A DNA stretch of 64,000 nt. Source: Ricinus communis. Lineage: Eukaryota; Streptophyta; Magnoliopsida; Malpighiales; Euphorbiaceae. Made by a program: the position numbers and the translations under genes. Within the stretch, counting starts at the first letter, position 1; every line of letters begins with the position of its first letter. The stretch covers positions 3,244,201 through 3,308,200 of the forward strand of contig NC_063261.1 in assembly GCF_019578655.1 (NCBI RefSeq), written 5' to 3'. Below, piece after piece: positions 1 to 12,515 of this stretch. The notes under the pieces are model-generated. The model did no database searches. It was not told where the DNA came from and saw nothing but the letters and a program-made list of their open reading frames with translations.

Positions 1-735
1 AATGTGAGAATTACTCTAAAAAAAAAGAAGCTTTATGTGCTAAATACACCTTCATTGCATCTCCCTATTGCAGATGCGATCGAGCAGGTGGTCCAAGAGT
101 ATAAAAAGCGTTAAGAAGACGATGACCAAGTTGTTTGTATGATGTTAGGAAGTATGACTTCTAAACTATAAAGACAACAAGAGAATATGGATGCTCAAAC
201 TGTCATCTTACATTTGAAGGAAACGTTTAATGAGTAGTCAAGGATTGAAAGATAATAGACCTCAAAGGAATTATTTTGATGCAAATGACTGAAGGTGCAT
301 CTATGAATGCAAATGGACTAAAGATGCTTGGATATGTTAAATATCTAGGGCGTCTTGGTTTTATGATGGACCATAAATTAAGTATAGACTTAATTTTGCA
401 ATCTTTACCTAACAATTATTCATAGTTTGTTATAAACTTTCATATGAATAAGTTAGATACTACAATATTCGAAGTTCTTACTATGTTAAAGACCGTAGAG
501 GGCACCATAAAGAAGCAAAAGGGAGTTGTGCTAATGGTAGAACCTTCTACGGCTGCTAAGAGTAAGACTAACAAGAAAAACTGAAAGAAAGCCCATATAC
601 CCAAGGAAGCTTTAAAGGCTACTAGAGGTGACAACAAGGATAAAGAGAAGTGTCACCATTTTGGGAAGGAAGGACATTGGAGAAGGAATTGCAAGGTTTA
701 TCTCATTGCATTGAAGGATAAGAAGCAAGAATAAG
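1..735 (+). pseudogene. copia gag remnant with altered zinc knuckle
   Basis: Conceptual translation, crossing several stops, gives a copia-type Gag (UBN2-like). It shows an early stretch reading VLDTPL, a region around 280-420 resembling the usual LK-x-M-x-DGxS-hydrophobic core, and a C-terminal knuckle at 651-692. The knuckle reads CHHFGKEGHWRRNC. In the family pattern C-x2-C-x4-H-x4-C the second cysteine is here Phe, so zinc binding would be impaired. Many TAA and TAG codons interrupt the frame. The product would package the element RNA in virus-like particles. It is non-functional here. Confidence 0.75.
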
Positions 736-2344
736 CTTCTAATTTTGAAACAAAGAAATAGACTAGCCTAAAGGCAATTGTTGCCATTTAGTTTAGTTAT
801 TAATTTTATTTTCCTTATTAAGAATTTAATAATTCTTTTAATTCTTTTTCTAGAATAATTATGGTTATTATTTTATTTAATAATATAAGGCAATTGTTTC
901 CTTATTTAGTTAAATGATTTATATTTCTAGAATGTCATACAAAAGGTTGTATGAAATTAAGGAAAAGAAATCCATATCACGAGAAATCTAAAGCAATCCT
1001 AAATAGGCATAAGGATTATATTATTGATATTAAGACAAATAAGTAACATAAATAAGTTATATAACTTATAAATCTTATGAAATCAATATTATAATCAAGT
1101 TGTCTTTGAGAAAGACACATATACCAAATTCCTAAATGATACATAGGATGTATGCTTGCTTTTAAGAAGGGTTATGATAAAGTATCATATCAAGATAAAA
1201 TCACGATATCGAATACTTGGATCATGACTAGAATATCTATAACTTGCAATTATGCAAATTGATGAAGTTCATACCATATGATGAAACCTAACTTTATGAG
1301 ACATAGCTAGATCAATAAAGAGTGTTGCAAGCCTTTTCATAGGATATATACTCTTATAATCATTAACTTTAATTTATTCCATTTATGATATGATTATAAT
1401 AAAGTCTATATAGGATATAGACTAATATGTGATGTTTAAGAGAAATATACACAATTAGAGAAAGTTGAAAGGCTTGATATAATAAATGTAAGTTTGTAAG
1501 ATATCTAAAAGGGTTTTAGGATATCAACACTATCATTTTCTTGAAACAAAGAGTTTGTTTGAGTTATGTTATTTTTTAAGAAAAAAGGATTTTTCTGAAA
1601 GAATTAGTAGGAGTTTGATAGATCTTGATAGAGATCAAGATAAATAAATTAATATTAAAATGGAACAAAGCTTGAAGGTGCTTAGCATAAGAGGCACAAC
1701 CTTAAGCTAATCATATACACAATCTTTTAGCATGTAGTAGGATACAACATATTTATAAGAAAATGGAGGTCTCTTATGGAATATATAATTATATCTCATT
1801 ATTAATGAGAATACTATATTAAGAACTAATGTTTGACATTAATTATTATAGTTGGCATCAACCCATTAAATTCTATTGTGGATACCATTTTGTCTAACCA
1901 AGTGAAAACTGTGGTGGACCCATTTAAAATGGATAAGATCCATTAAGGTGTAAGTGGGTTTTTGAGAAAAAATAATATGAAAGTCTTTGCATAAAGGTTG
2001 AGCAAAGAAAACTTTATAATTACATACTTAATCAAAGGGTTGATTAGTAATGTAATTATAAGTATTAATCCAAATAGAATAAGCAAGTATATAAAGGGGT
2101 TAGTGGGAGTATAATAATGTTCCCTAATTTTATATGTTATGGATATATATAGATAAAAGAAAAGTGATAAATCCTTTATCATTAGTCTACTAGGACTTAT
2201 AAATCCATAAAGAGTTAGAACATGCAGTTTACTTTCTAGGATTGAGATCTATATAGATAGATGCTTTAAACTGCACAAATGTTCTAAACTTCATATATAT
2301 AGACATATATATTAAAAAGTTTAACATGAAATAATCAAAGAAAG
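736..2344 (+). other. Decayed copia interior, no supportable gene
   Basis: AT-rich sequence between the gag and RT remnants. I see short stretches that could be very decayed pol but no continuous domain. No ORF over 80 codons has a recognisable product. It is best read as eroded copia internal sequence. Confidence 0.4.
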
Positions 2345-2925
2345 ATTCTTAGTGATGTCTCATGACATATCTCTTTCCAAAGATAAGTGTCATAAACACT
2401 GATTGAGAAAGAGGTTATTAATAGAATGATTTATGCGAAAGCATAATATTCTATTATGTACATATGTCATGTTATGTACTAGACTTTCTGGTTATTCTAG
2501 ATGTTGATTTTGAATCATATAAAATAAACTCATAAGATAGGTTCATTTCACTTTTAAAAGGAAAGCATCACTTTTGGAAAGAGTCCTAAAAGGATCATTT
2601 TTACAACTTAAGCTCAATACATCTCATTATATTTGAGGCAATAAAAAAGAGATATTTAAGGCAATATATGTGGTTCTTAAGTAATGTTGATATAAAGTTT
2701 AGGTAGATAATAGAGCCATTTAAAGAACCAAGGTCTCATATACGATCCGAAATATTATATTGAAGCATTACCGATAAATAAATTATTAGTAAAATATAAA
2801 GATAAAACAAATATCCATTGAGGATAACAAAGTTGATCCTCTAACAAAATCGTTTAACCTAGCAAGAACATGATCATTATAAGAAAGAGTTCGGTATTGG
2901 ATACCATGATGATTAGCTTTGATTG
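2345..2925 (+). pseudogene. copia RT tail and RNase H remnant
   Basis: At 2345-2490 the translation resembles the copia RT C-terminus (SKDKC, then IYAKA, then MYTRL, where the family has the conserved block ending MxCTRPDIA). At 2700-2870 it resembles RNase H (KEPRSH, then IEDNKVDPLTKSF, matching the family's ADPLTK block). Stops and frameshifts are frequent. The spacing fits the normal 3' end of copia pol directly upstream of the polypurine tract. It is dead. Confidence 0.75.
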
Positions 2926-2934
2926 TGCTTTAAT

Positions 2935-2947
2935 GAAGGTGGAAGAT
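2935..2947 (+). other. copia polypurine tract
   Basis: Purine-rich GAAGGTGGAAGAT stands immediately before the TG that opens the LTR. This is the standard plus-strand primer position in copia elements and marks the downstream LTR as the 3' LTR. Confidence 0.75.
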
Positions 2948-4746
2948 TGTTAGAGTATGCCCTAAAGACAAGGAGTTGTTAGATGATCTATATTAATTTA
3001 TACATCATATTGATGGCATACAATTATACTAAAGGCATTGTTCGACTCTAATAGTATGACTAATCAGGTATTATCAAGGAATAATCAAAACCGTTAGAGA
3101 TGAACACCATGGAGTAAAAACACAAATGTAAGAGAGATTATAAAGCGAGTTTATAATGATGAGGTTCTCATTACATACGTTACTAAACTTTGTTGATAAT
3201 TGATGTTTGATCAGGAATTAGATATTGATTGTTGTATATTGTTCAAACGCTCGAGACTACCATGATAAGTTATCATTTACTTATAAAGTAAGCAATCTAT
3301 CTCATAAGGTTGAGGAATAGGGATTCGAAGATGAGCATATGGGTGCTTGTTACAAGAACAAGTTCATTGAACATGGCCTTACTGAATAGTCCATATGGAA
3401 TTTCGGCTAGGAGTCTATGGACAATACTCTTGTGATAATCATGTAAGACCTGATCCTTAGACTTGAGATAACCATATATTATCTTATATAAGGATTGTTA
3501 TACTTTGATACTATCTTATGTTCTCCTATCCGTGGAGCACTTAATAGTAAGAGTCATATGAAGATAATAAGTTATCGATAAGGAATTAGTTGTCCAAGGT
3601 AATATGTCATGGGACCTTATCCTGATGATGCTTGATATCCTTTAACATGAAAATCCTTGGCCAAGTTTATATGAATGAAGAATATGAAAAGTGTTTCATA
3701 AATTTTATTCAAACTGTTATATGCAATTGTTAAGAACAAATATGATTAGTTCAATTATAGAGTTGACACTTGCATCTATGCTCTATGAATCAATTGGGAT
3801 AAAAGTACAATGAAAGGATTGAATTACATTGTAAGATTGTTCATTATAAAGGTTGATTAAAGCACTTTAATCGTTCATATATATTTGGATAGTCATGATG
3901 TATTGCTAGATGCCAATCTTGATATATAAATATGGATTAAGTTAAATTAGAGAATTAACATTAAATTAAAAGAGTTTAATTCATAATCCATATTTATTGC
4001 CGATATGTTAGGAACCTTTTGGGTTACACATAAATAGGATTTAAGTAAGGATTAAAATGAGGCTTTAAGCATTAGGCTTAAGCTCATATATATTAGAGCC
4101 TAATTAAAGGATACTTAATTAAGAGCTAATATGCCTAGTATAATGGGGCTATGATGGGTTTATTATTCATGGATTAATTCTTATATTGATTAAAGTCCAT
4201 TTAAGATAACAAAACCTAACTTAAAAGTAAGTTAGGATTTTGTAGAAATCCTAAATCATTAAGGATTTTGATTAAAGGCCATATATATAGAAAGAGATAC
4301 ATACGGCGCGGCAAGGTTGAAGTCTGGTGGCACTTCTAAGGGACAAAAATGATTTCTTGAGAATAATAACCTAGATGAATCAATTAATAAGATTAATTGG
4401 TTCATCCCCCTTGCTTGGAACTAGCATTCAATCTCCAACATCTCTTTTCAATCTCCGAAAAGTGGTCTAATAAAATGTTCTCTTAGAAGCTTGTTTGGAT
4501 CACAAAAAGTGGTTGGTCACTTGAGTAGCTTTAAAGTGCATCAATCATCCTTGAAGAATCAAGAATCAACAAAGCAAGAACCACTCCTTAGATTGGTCGA
4601 AAACTCCTTCTGTAGGCCTTCTCTATCTTTTGCTTGTTTTGTATATTATGCCTATCTTAATTAATGAGATCATTGGTGGAAATTAAGAAAAATTTTAAAT
4701 TATTTTCGTTGCGTCTTTCCTTACATTTTAATATCAATTCCCAACA
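2948..4746 (+). repeat. copia 3' LTR, 1.8 kb
   Basis: It starts TGTTAGAGTATGCCC next to the polypurine tract and ends TTCCCAACA. The ends form an imperfect terminal inverted repeat of the TGTTGGGA type that is common in plant copia LTRs of the long-LTR (Angela/SIRE-like) kind. A TATA-like run ATATATATAG sits at 4281-4290, about 465 bp from the 3' end, a usual place for the promoter. The 3' edge is supported because antisense gypsy coding sequence begins at the next base. Confidence 0.8.
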
Positions 4747-5835
4747 CCATGGCCTACCTAATAATAGAGCAAAAGTTACTGGGATATCTAGGCCAGTGAA
4801 TTCGACCTAGAATTCTATAGGGCCCATTTTTACGAGCGCATAAAATGCCTCTTCAAAGTCCCTCTTGGTCTCGTCATAGGCTCTTTTGACCATGTCTGAT
4901 GGCTTTAGGTCTTTCATAATCACTAGTTTAGGAAGTATGCGAGAAGGACATACATTGATGGTTGACCCATCATCTACCATCACACATGAGGTCCTCTTCT
5001 CCTTCACTCCAGCCACTATGTAGAGAGCCTTATTATGGTCCATTCCCTCTAGTGGTCAGTCTTCGTCCGAGAAAGTGATCATCTTGGTGGTCTTGTCAAT
5101 TACCGTTTTAATCATTTCCTTAGGAGTAGCTGCTATACTTATAGTGATGCTAGATACTTAAAGCTGTGTGAATCAGAGCCTTCCTATGATCTTATAAGTG
5201 CATCAACAACTCCCAAATGCCGGCCATCTTTTTATTAATTTTAGCTCTTCCAATAGCCCCTTGTCCTCATCTTTTGGCACTTTCTTCATATGTTTCAGCT
5301 CTTGTACCACGATATCCACACCTTTACCCATTGTCTCGGCTTTTTATCAAAGTAGTTGTCTGCCTATATATTCTTTGGCTTGCCATCTTGGACTTCACAC
5401 TCAGCTCCAAAACTGTACCAGACATCTATGATCATTATCGACTTCTTTCACCCTCCTTCCATACCTCTAGAAAGGCATGAATCACTGATTACTTACTCAT
5501 CATCATCTGATTCCCAGCCACTTGACACAATGTTCTCAATTCGAATATCAACCCAAGGGGGCCTTAATAACAGACTTTGAAGTCAAATTTTTTCGGAGGC
5601 TGCCATAACAGGTCTTCATACTCATCCCGAGGCGGTTGTTCCACTTGCCATTCTCCACTGTCACATGCCTGAAAACCTAGTAATACTCACAATACTCACC
5701 ATTATGAGGGTTAGGCCTACTTCTTGGTAATAGGGGCTTCAGTATCCTGCTCCTTACTAGGTTTTGGAACACCACACATAATGGTCCCCCAATTTGGTGA
5801 AGGTTCTTTCTAGGCTCTTTGACTCTAGCTCTAGC
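4747..5835 (-). pseudogene. Tat/Ogre-like gag C-terminus and protease fragment, antisense
   Basis: Minus-strand translation of 4807-5043 is an aspartic protease piece with the motif VMVDDGSTIN followed by a Cys-Pro-Ser. It ends at the copia junction inside the conserved LLGRPW block. Further upstream on the minus strand (5190-5835) are the acidic spacer and a decayed CEYY knuckle. The whole fragment lines up, gene order included, with the plus-strand copy at about 48030-49100, so both come from related Tat/Ogre elements. It is truncated at both ends and frameshifted. The protease would cleave the Gag-Pol polyprotein. Confidence 0.8.
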
Positions 5836-6007
5836 TCTTTTTAGGTATGGGTATTCTTATCATAGAAAATTTGAAAACTAGAGTTACATAAAGCCTGATA
5901 ATGAGAAGGTTTAATTGTCTATAAATTAAAAGGCGAAAAGGAAATGTTGATCCCAAAGCCCTAGGGAGATTGGCCTAGAGTGAAAAAGAAAAGAGAGAGA
6001 AAGAAAG
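5836..6007. other. Junction sequence with purine tract
   Basis: Short stretch between the antisense protease fragment and the next LTR. Its last 30 bases (about 5977-6007) are nearly all purines and abut TGTTAAGG. This would fit a polypurine tract if the LTR at 6008 were a 3' LTR. However, a primer-binding site at 10777 makes that LTR a 5' LTR, so the purine run may be chance or the mark of a tandem element. Confidence 0.35.
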
Positions 6008-9000
6008 TGTTAAGGACCACTGGTCTCAAGCTTGACCTCGCGCAAGTATATTGTCATGACCCAATATGTGGGCCCGTGACTAGTACTAGGGAATGGGTAG
6101 GCTTAAGTCCACCATATCCCGTAGTAAGCCTAACAAGACTCTAACTCAATCAAATTAAAATTCAGATTCAATCCAAAGCACTGATTCACAATTAACCTTA
6201 ACTGTCAACTTCTACATATTTAATTCGGTTTGCCAGCATAATTAGGCAAAACCTGAACTTACATAAAATTACAATTGATAAGTCTAAAATTTCTACTGCG
6301 AAGAATCTAAAATTTTACAAGTCAAACATACCAAAATCAATTACATCAACCCGATGATGAAGGAGTCGAGTTGCTAGATAAGAACTACAGGAAGACTGAT
6401 AATCACTTGAAAAACAGTGAAATTGAGACTGTCAGTCTCGAGAGTGAGTTAAAATCATATATCGCAAAAATGAATATAAACACTTCAATAAAATATTTGC
6501 TTAATTTAAAATTAAAATACATGTCATGCTATGCTTCTGTAAAATAAAATAAAATAAAATAAATTTTTTATTTCATACCATAGGATGGAGTACCTTAGCA
6601 GAACCCTAATCCCAATACTAACATCTCGATTCTCTCATTCTAATATAACTGGCACCCAGAGAGCGAAGCTCGACCAGGGTCCCCAACTCTAGTCTAGTCA
6701 CTTAATTTTCATTAACAGTCTTAGCCTTTCGGCTCTCTTACTCCAATAAGACTGGCGTCTAGAGAGCGAAGCTCGACCAAGGTCCTTAAGTCCAGTCTGG
6801 TCACTTAGGTTTCCAAATAAGCCGGCCCCTAGAGAGCAATGCTCAACCAAGGACCTTTACTCCGACAAACTCACTCTACTCAGCCTAGAGAGCAATGCTC
6901 GACCAGGGCAACTCCTAAATTTACCTTTTTAAATTTACCCTTTTACTATCTGTCTCAGATTCCTACCGATGCGCACGCGGTCCTGATGTAACCCATCAGG
7001 TGGCATGTTCTACAGTCGTCCCATCCAGAGTCAACACGAAATCAATAAAATCATAATGTAGAAAATGTAACATATATAAATAGTAAATAAATAAAATATT
7101 AAATCATGTAATCAGAACTATTTCATAAAATCTTGGCATGAGACATATAAACAGACATATGACTTTAACTCACAGTTCTGACGACCTCCTAGCTCTGCTA
7201 TGATGCCTGGGGTGGAGCGAGCCGAACTGACGGATTATCGTGACGCTTGATCGCTCGGTTGACTCGCATCCAGCCACCGGAGTCCGATCGACGATCCAAA
7301 TGCACCAACGGACTCGAAACAATGCGCTGATGACAATCCCAACTTCCGATCTTCTGATCCGACCCTCGATCATCCGAAGAGATTTACGGACGATCTCGGC
7401 CGTCGATTTTCAAACGGAGTCCGATCGCCATGAAACCGGTGACATTGGAAAGCTTGAGCTGAGGGGAGTCCGTATATGTCCTCCAATCAGCCAAAGCTTG
7501 ACAGAATAGCTAGAAAACTCGTCTGCCACCCATTTTCTCTCTCCACCGCAACTACCAACTCCAGCCACCAAAAGCGACACCACCACCGCCAAAATGAAGC
7601 TCGGGCCGAGGGAAGTTGATCGCGACCTGACTCGGCCGCCAAAGCCACTGGAAACGCCTGGAATGGTGCCCGAAAGCCGCTACAACTTTCCTCCTCGCGA
7701 TTTCCACTGCTGCACTTCATTGGGCCGCCGCCCTCGCCGGCCTCACTGCCTTACACCTTCACCAACATCGGCCACCACCACTGACGACGTACCGCTTCCT
7801 CTCCCTTCTTCCCCGATTCTCCTCTTGTCCTTTCTTTTTCTTTCTTTCTCTATATTGACATTTGGTCCCTGAACTTTTCTTCTTTACCATTTAGTCCCTC
7901 AACTTTCTTAATTTCTAACAATTTCACCATGTAAAATTTCTGATTAACCCTCAAACTTTTCTTTAGCTTTTCAATTAAGGCCCTAACTATTTAAATTGGG
8001 TCAAATTAAAATTATTAAAAATATATAATTACTTATCTACCCTTGCTTTTAAATGTAAAATTACCAAAATAACCTTACCAACATATTTAATTACAAAAAT
8101 ACCAAACATACAAATTTTCATTAAAACCCCATATTAATAAATTATGTTTTAAATCCCTATTCCAAGATAAATTTTCAATTTAATCCTAACACAATTAATT
8201 TATTAATCAATTTGCTAAATATTTTCAATTAAAATTAACACCATTAGCTAATTAAAATGCCATTTTCTTAATAATTCTTTTATAAAATATTCTTTACTAA
8301 TTCTTTCATAACTTTCAATATAGAAATTAATTTATATATTCATAATGGGGAAAAATTGAAATGACCGAAAATATAATCCATTTTTCAAAGAATTTACTTT
8401 AACTAATTTCTTAAAAATCAAAACAAATTAGATGTACAAAATAACTCCCTTATGTTGTCTAGCATTAAAATTCTATTTAAATCATTCCAATTAACTCAAA
8501 TAAAAATAAAGTAAAATAAATTTAAATAAAAACTCATTTATTAACTATTACTAATATTATTATTATTAAAAAAAATCTCGAGTATTACATATATGGTGAC
8601 CTCACGTTAGTTCAACCGTAGCTCCTGCGAGCCCACTTAGATATCGTGCGTCTCATGGACTCCTTCTAACCTTGCAGGAGCTTAATTTGGACAGAGGACA
8701 GGATAGATGTGACTTGTCGACCGTTCGTTGGGTGAGAGTTTGGGCGGGATTTTTCCCTCCAATGGGGTAGAGGCACATATCTGACCCCTATAAAAAATCA
8801 ATTTCCCCATTATGTCAAAGGTGGGCAATTTTGTTGGTGGGTGAGGAATTAATTATATAGAGGAATTCAAGAAAATAGGGATTATTTGAAAAAGACAAAC
8901 AAAAATTTTTAAGGGGGCAATCGATCTAGTCCTTTTCAGAAAATCATATTTTCTTTTCACTTTTCTTTGCAAAAAAAAATATCTTCAATCCGTTCTTAAT

Positions 9001-10773
9001 TGCGAATTTCCAAGGTAGCAACTTGAGGGCTAAAATCTATTCTTAATTTCGGTTTTCTTGCATTTTTTCCATTCATTCTTTTGCATCTGCCACAATTTGA
9101 TTTTTATCTATTCTTCACCTTTTCATATTTCTTTTATTTTATTTATTGCAATATTTATTTCCCGCATTTTGCTGCACATTTTTACATATTGAATATCTCT
9201 TGGGTTGGTTGAACTCGCACGAGTTACCCTTGTACTCGCGTGAGGTCAGCCTATTTCCCATAAGTTTATGTCATTTAAATGTAACGCTTTGTGTTTTACA
9301 CTGAAATGTTGTTCTTTAAGACCACTAAGACTTGAGCCATTAAGCTCACGCGAGGCTAGCCTCTGCTTGTGAAGTCAGGGAGCCTGAGGTCTCTACTTGA
9401 CGTTATTTTTCTTGTAACGTCATGTTTGGCTTGTTCTAGGCCCTAAAATCCTAAGTTCGTGCGAGTTCACCCTCTGCCTGTGCAGGTCCAGGTGCCACAT
9501 GAACCCAAACGGTGACTTTTTGAGTAAAACAACACCGTGCAACGTCTACAGCTCGGGACTAGGGTTGAACTCGCATGAGCTGACCCTATGCCTGTGCGAG
9601 CTCAATCTCTCTCTCTCTCCCAATAGTCAAGGGTTAGTGTCCAAATGATGTCGTCAGCCATCATTGTCACCATATACGCGCGAGGTCAGCCTTTGTGATA
9701 ATGAAAAATATAAATTTTTTTTTTTCTTAATCCTTAATTCTATTTTTGTCCCATCTTAACTCTCTTTTTTTGGTTTGATTTATTATGTTTGCATTTAATG
9801 TTATTTATTTCATATTAAGTGGATAACCTGAGGTGTAGAGTAGATAGTTCTCAGAGATCTGCCCCCCGAAGAGGGTCAACTTCTATTTTATGTCATTTTA
9901 TTTGTTAATTTGTATTAAGGCCACTAGGGCCATTTACAACGTAGGTTCCCCCTTTTAATCCCCACTTGCTTTAATCCCTTTCCTGTTCTATTCTCCTCCT
10001 AACTTCTATGTATGTTTAATTATGACTTAGGATATCAGGCCACATGTAAATAACAGATAAAATCAGATTTAGCACTTGTTTTGATTGACTCGCATGCAAA
10101 GATAATGAAATTGAATGCTTACTCAAGTAAGCCCCCGTGTCTCGCATGTACTCACCTTAAATAACGAGGCTAAAATGAATCTAATGCTTAAATTAGGATA
10201 AATAAAAATGGCAAATGATGTGAACACCTATAGCATGCCTAAATAAAACCTAAGGCACCAAAGACCCTCTTAATTAGGACTAATAAAGGCACCAATGTGT
10301 TCCCCATCTAGGACTAGTCAAGGTACCAAAATACCTCTTCCTTAGGTCAGTCTCTTGATTTCTCATCTCACATGCTAAGGAAGATAAAAAAAGGTTGATG
10401 TGCAAAACAAATATAGAGTAAAATAAGCTAAGACAATATTATTAGGATAAGTAAAGGCTAATCTGCTCTAGTGGAGGCTTGGCTTCATTGCTAGGCAAAT
10501 AGGGGTGCTTTCATGAACTTTCCTTATCCATATCTAACTTTCTAAACCTAGGATCTCTAATTTTAGGGATGGGGAAACTTAGGCTCTCTGCAAGGGCTAC
10601 AAAGTCGTCATCCTCACTTCTAAAATTGTCTCAATCTCATCGAATGGTGACTCCTTCTTTGACTGGTCTTAAGGCCACTCATAATCCCTTAGGGCCCTCG
10701 ACCAAACAGCTCATTTCGAAATAGGCCTAGTATGAAGAGCAAACCTTGGACCAGCAGTGGTCCCAGTCGCTCA
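6008..10773 (+). repeat. Tat/Ogre-type LTR (family D), interrupted
   Basis: It opens with TGTTAAGGACC and closes with CA at 10773, three bases before a tRNA-Arg-type primer site. Removing the nested solo LTR and one copy of its target duplication leaves about 2.2 kb. The retained part (8595-10773) carries five degenerate copies of a roughly 40-base motif at about 9210, 9340, 9450, 9565 and 9675. Each holds a CTCGCGTGAG-like core followed by GTCAGCC or ACCCT. The upstream edge is less certain than the downstream one. No gene is present. Confidence 0.6.
6052..8589 (-). mobile_element. Solo LTR with perfect TATAT target duplication
   Basis: On the minus strand it runs from TGTAATACTCGAG to GGGTCATGACA, 2538 bp, the terminal style of plant gypsy LTRs. 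TATAT lies on both sides (6047-6051 and 8590-8594). No internal sequence or second LTR is present, so it is a solo LTR left by LTR-LTR recombination. Antisense phrases such as GGGACTAAATGG around 7880 support the minus orientation. Four degenerate units holding AGAGAGCGAAGCTCGACC lie at about 6658, 6752, 6832 and 6886. The ORFs inside (7170-7872, both strands) have no recognisable product and are treated as chance. Confidence 0.9.
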
Positions 10774-10776
10774 AAG

Positions 10777-10796
10777 TGGCGAGTCCATTGGAAACT
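10777..10796 (+). other. Primer-binding site, tRNA-Arg type
   Basis: TGGCGAGTCCATTGGAAAC closely resembles the TGGCGACTCC-type primer site reported for Ogre/Tat elements and the copy at 45765. It fixes the plus orientation of the LTR ending at 10773. Only about 70 bases of the element follow before E1 interrupts it. Its interior resumes at 21254. Confidence 0.65.
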
Positions 10797-10866
10797 CAGG
10801 AAGTTGACTCTGAAAAGTGGATGAGCTTTTGCCTTTTTTTACATTATTGACTTAGCCCTGCATTAC

Positions 10867-12344
10867 TGATGTGCATCATTTTATACATGTTTATATGCCC
10901 AATGGTTTATATTTTTGTGCATAGTTATCTTATTTTATGCTAGAATCACCTGTCTTTTAGTTCCTTTCATGTTTTAGGTCATTATCAATGGATATTATCA
11001 GTAATCAAGGGAAATACGTGCAATTATGGACCAAAATCCATCAAAATTGAGGAAGGACTAGCATTCCAAGGTTGAGCACAGCCTGGACTCTGGCCGTGCT
11101 GAACCATCAGCACTTGACCCTCAAGAGTGCCATTTTGACACGGTTTTTGAAGCCACCACGGCCTCCACCACAGCCTCGTGGTGGCTTAGCACCAGCGAGG
11201 GCACGGCCAGGAAGAAGCCTTAAGTTGCGAGACGCTAAGGTCCAACACAGCCTGGACTCTGCCCGTGCTGATCAGCACGGGCTTAACCACGATCGTGCTA
11301 AGAGATTTATATAGGCAAATGTGATTTATTAAGTGAGGGTTCAAATTTCTGACTTGATCTTACATATACATGCATAAGCCATCTTTTCCCAGACTTCAAC
11401 ACTCGAGTGTAGGAGAACATTTCATCTATTGAAGGAAGGATTACATTGGTTTTAACATCAAATTAAGGATCAAGAGGAAATTTAGAGGCTGAAAGGCAAT
11501 TTAAGGTTCATCATTCGGAATTGGGAATTTAGGGTTTTTCATCCAACTTGAAGAAGAAGGGTGTACATGCCTTCAATTTACTTTTATGAATTTATTCTTT
11601 ACTTTATGTTGCTTATTAGTATGAGTAACTAAATTTGTTAAACCCATTGGGGTTCCTATGTTGTTGGATTATTTTTAATGCTTATGAGACTTTGATTATT
11701 AATGCTTGTCTCTTCTTGCTTTCATTATTAATGAGAAATCACATTATTCATGAGACGTTGTGAGTTGTAGTATTTAGATTGTTTTATGTAGTTGAGAAAT
11801 TCATTTAGTAATTGGAAATTTGAATAGCAAGAACTGGTTAACGATCACATAGAGATAAGGGTAATTGACTAGCAGGATTAAGAATTAACAAAGCTTAAAA
11901 GAGGCGAGTTAAAACTTAATGCTAATTTAATAATTGATCATTAGGAAAAGATTCCAACTTTAGGTTCTTAGGTTTAGGAATTCAGTTATCCCAAGAGGGA
12001 AACCGAATTCAGTTAAGAATTCATCCACGGGTAATTGCAATTGGTAATCAATATAATCTATATCTTCACTAAAATCCAACTAGCTTAGGTCCCCTTGAGT
12101 TTGCTTTTTCCTTTGATTATTTCACTAAATCCTTTCAGTCTGTCTGACACTTAGTTAACAACTTGTTTACATTTAATTATAGAGTAGCTACTTCATTGAT
12201 TTTATTAGAGTTATATATCATAAGACGCTGTAGTAGTTCTAGGATCACACTTACCTGAGAATATGACCTTAATACTCATCGTTAGCACTAGTCTACATCG
12301 ATAGGTTCACTGCCTTAGATTATAGCTACACATATAGCCTATCA
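10867..12344 (+). repeat. E1 5' LTR
   Basis: It starts TGATGTGCATCATTTTATAC and ends CCTATCA, 1478 bp, six bases before the primer site. U3 is rich in CACGG motifs (11070-11290) and is followed by a TATA box. Compared with the 3' LTR it differs by many substitutions and by several indels concentrated in the same GC-rich patch, which indicates an old insertion. Confidence 0.85.
11261..11312 (+). promoter_or_regulatory. Perfect 22-bp palindrome next to LTR TATA box
   Basis: GCCCGTGCTGA followed directly by its exact reverse complement occupies 11261-11282. The TATA sequence TTTATATAGG lies about 23 bases downstream (from 11305). Related inverted motifs (GCACGGCC to GGCCGTGC) occur in the LTRs of E2, E3 and E4. 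A near-identical palindrome stands in the internal promoter cassette at 15797-15818. The position suggests a binding site or a cruciform element of the promoter. Its function is inferred only. Confidence 0.5.
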
Positions 12345-12350
12345 AGTTTT

Positions 12351-12370
12351 TGGTGCCAATGCCGGGGAAC
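12351..12370 (+). other. E1 primer-binding site, tRNA-Asp type
   Basis: TGGTGCCAATGCCGGGGAAC differs at three positions from the site in E3 (54260). The E3 site matches the acceptor end of plant tRNA-Asp, the primer known for Athila elements. The mismatches suggest decay. Confidence 0.8.
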
Positions 12371-12515
12371 TTTTGTGTGAACTAGAGTGAATTTGTGTTT
12401 GTGTTAATCTAGCCATTTTTATTTTTTTGTCTTTTCTGTTTTTTCTATATATATTCTTTATTATTGTATTTATTCATGTGTTCTTTGGTTGCTGCCTTTC
12501 CATTTCAGGTAGTTT

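Larger units (their letters stand above)
1..4746 (+). mobile_element. Decayed Ty1/copia element, 3' part
   Basis: The order gag remnant, RT/RNase H remnant, polypurine tract, long LTR identifies the 3' portion of a copia retrotransposon on the plus strand. The 5' LTR lies left of the window. Between the gag zinc knuckle (about 692) and the RT tail (about 2345) there is far too little sequence for integrase and a whole RT, so the element is internally deleted as well as riddled with stops. It is inserted in an antisense Tat/Ogre protease fragment whose coding resumes directly at 4747. The likely target duplication after the LTR is CCATG (4747-4751), but its partner is outside the window, so this cannot be confirmed. 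Confidence 0.8.

Noticed and set aside
5198..5580. Overlapping plus-strand ORFs with hydrophobic stretches
   Set aside because: They are the complement of the antisense Tat/Ogre gag spacer.
7170..7872. Several ORFs of 60-92 codons on both strands in a GC-richer stretch
   Set aside because: They overlap each other inside a solo LTR and show no known domain; chance openness from higher GC.
8590..10773. A host gene or promoter in this long gene-free stretch
   Set aside because: Its repeated motifs and the primer site at its end show it is an LTR, and no ORF or exon-like structure was found.
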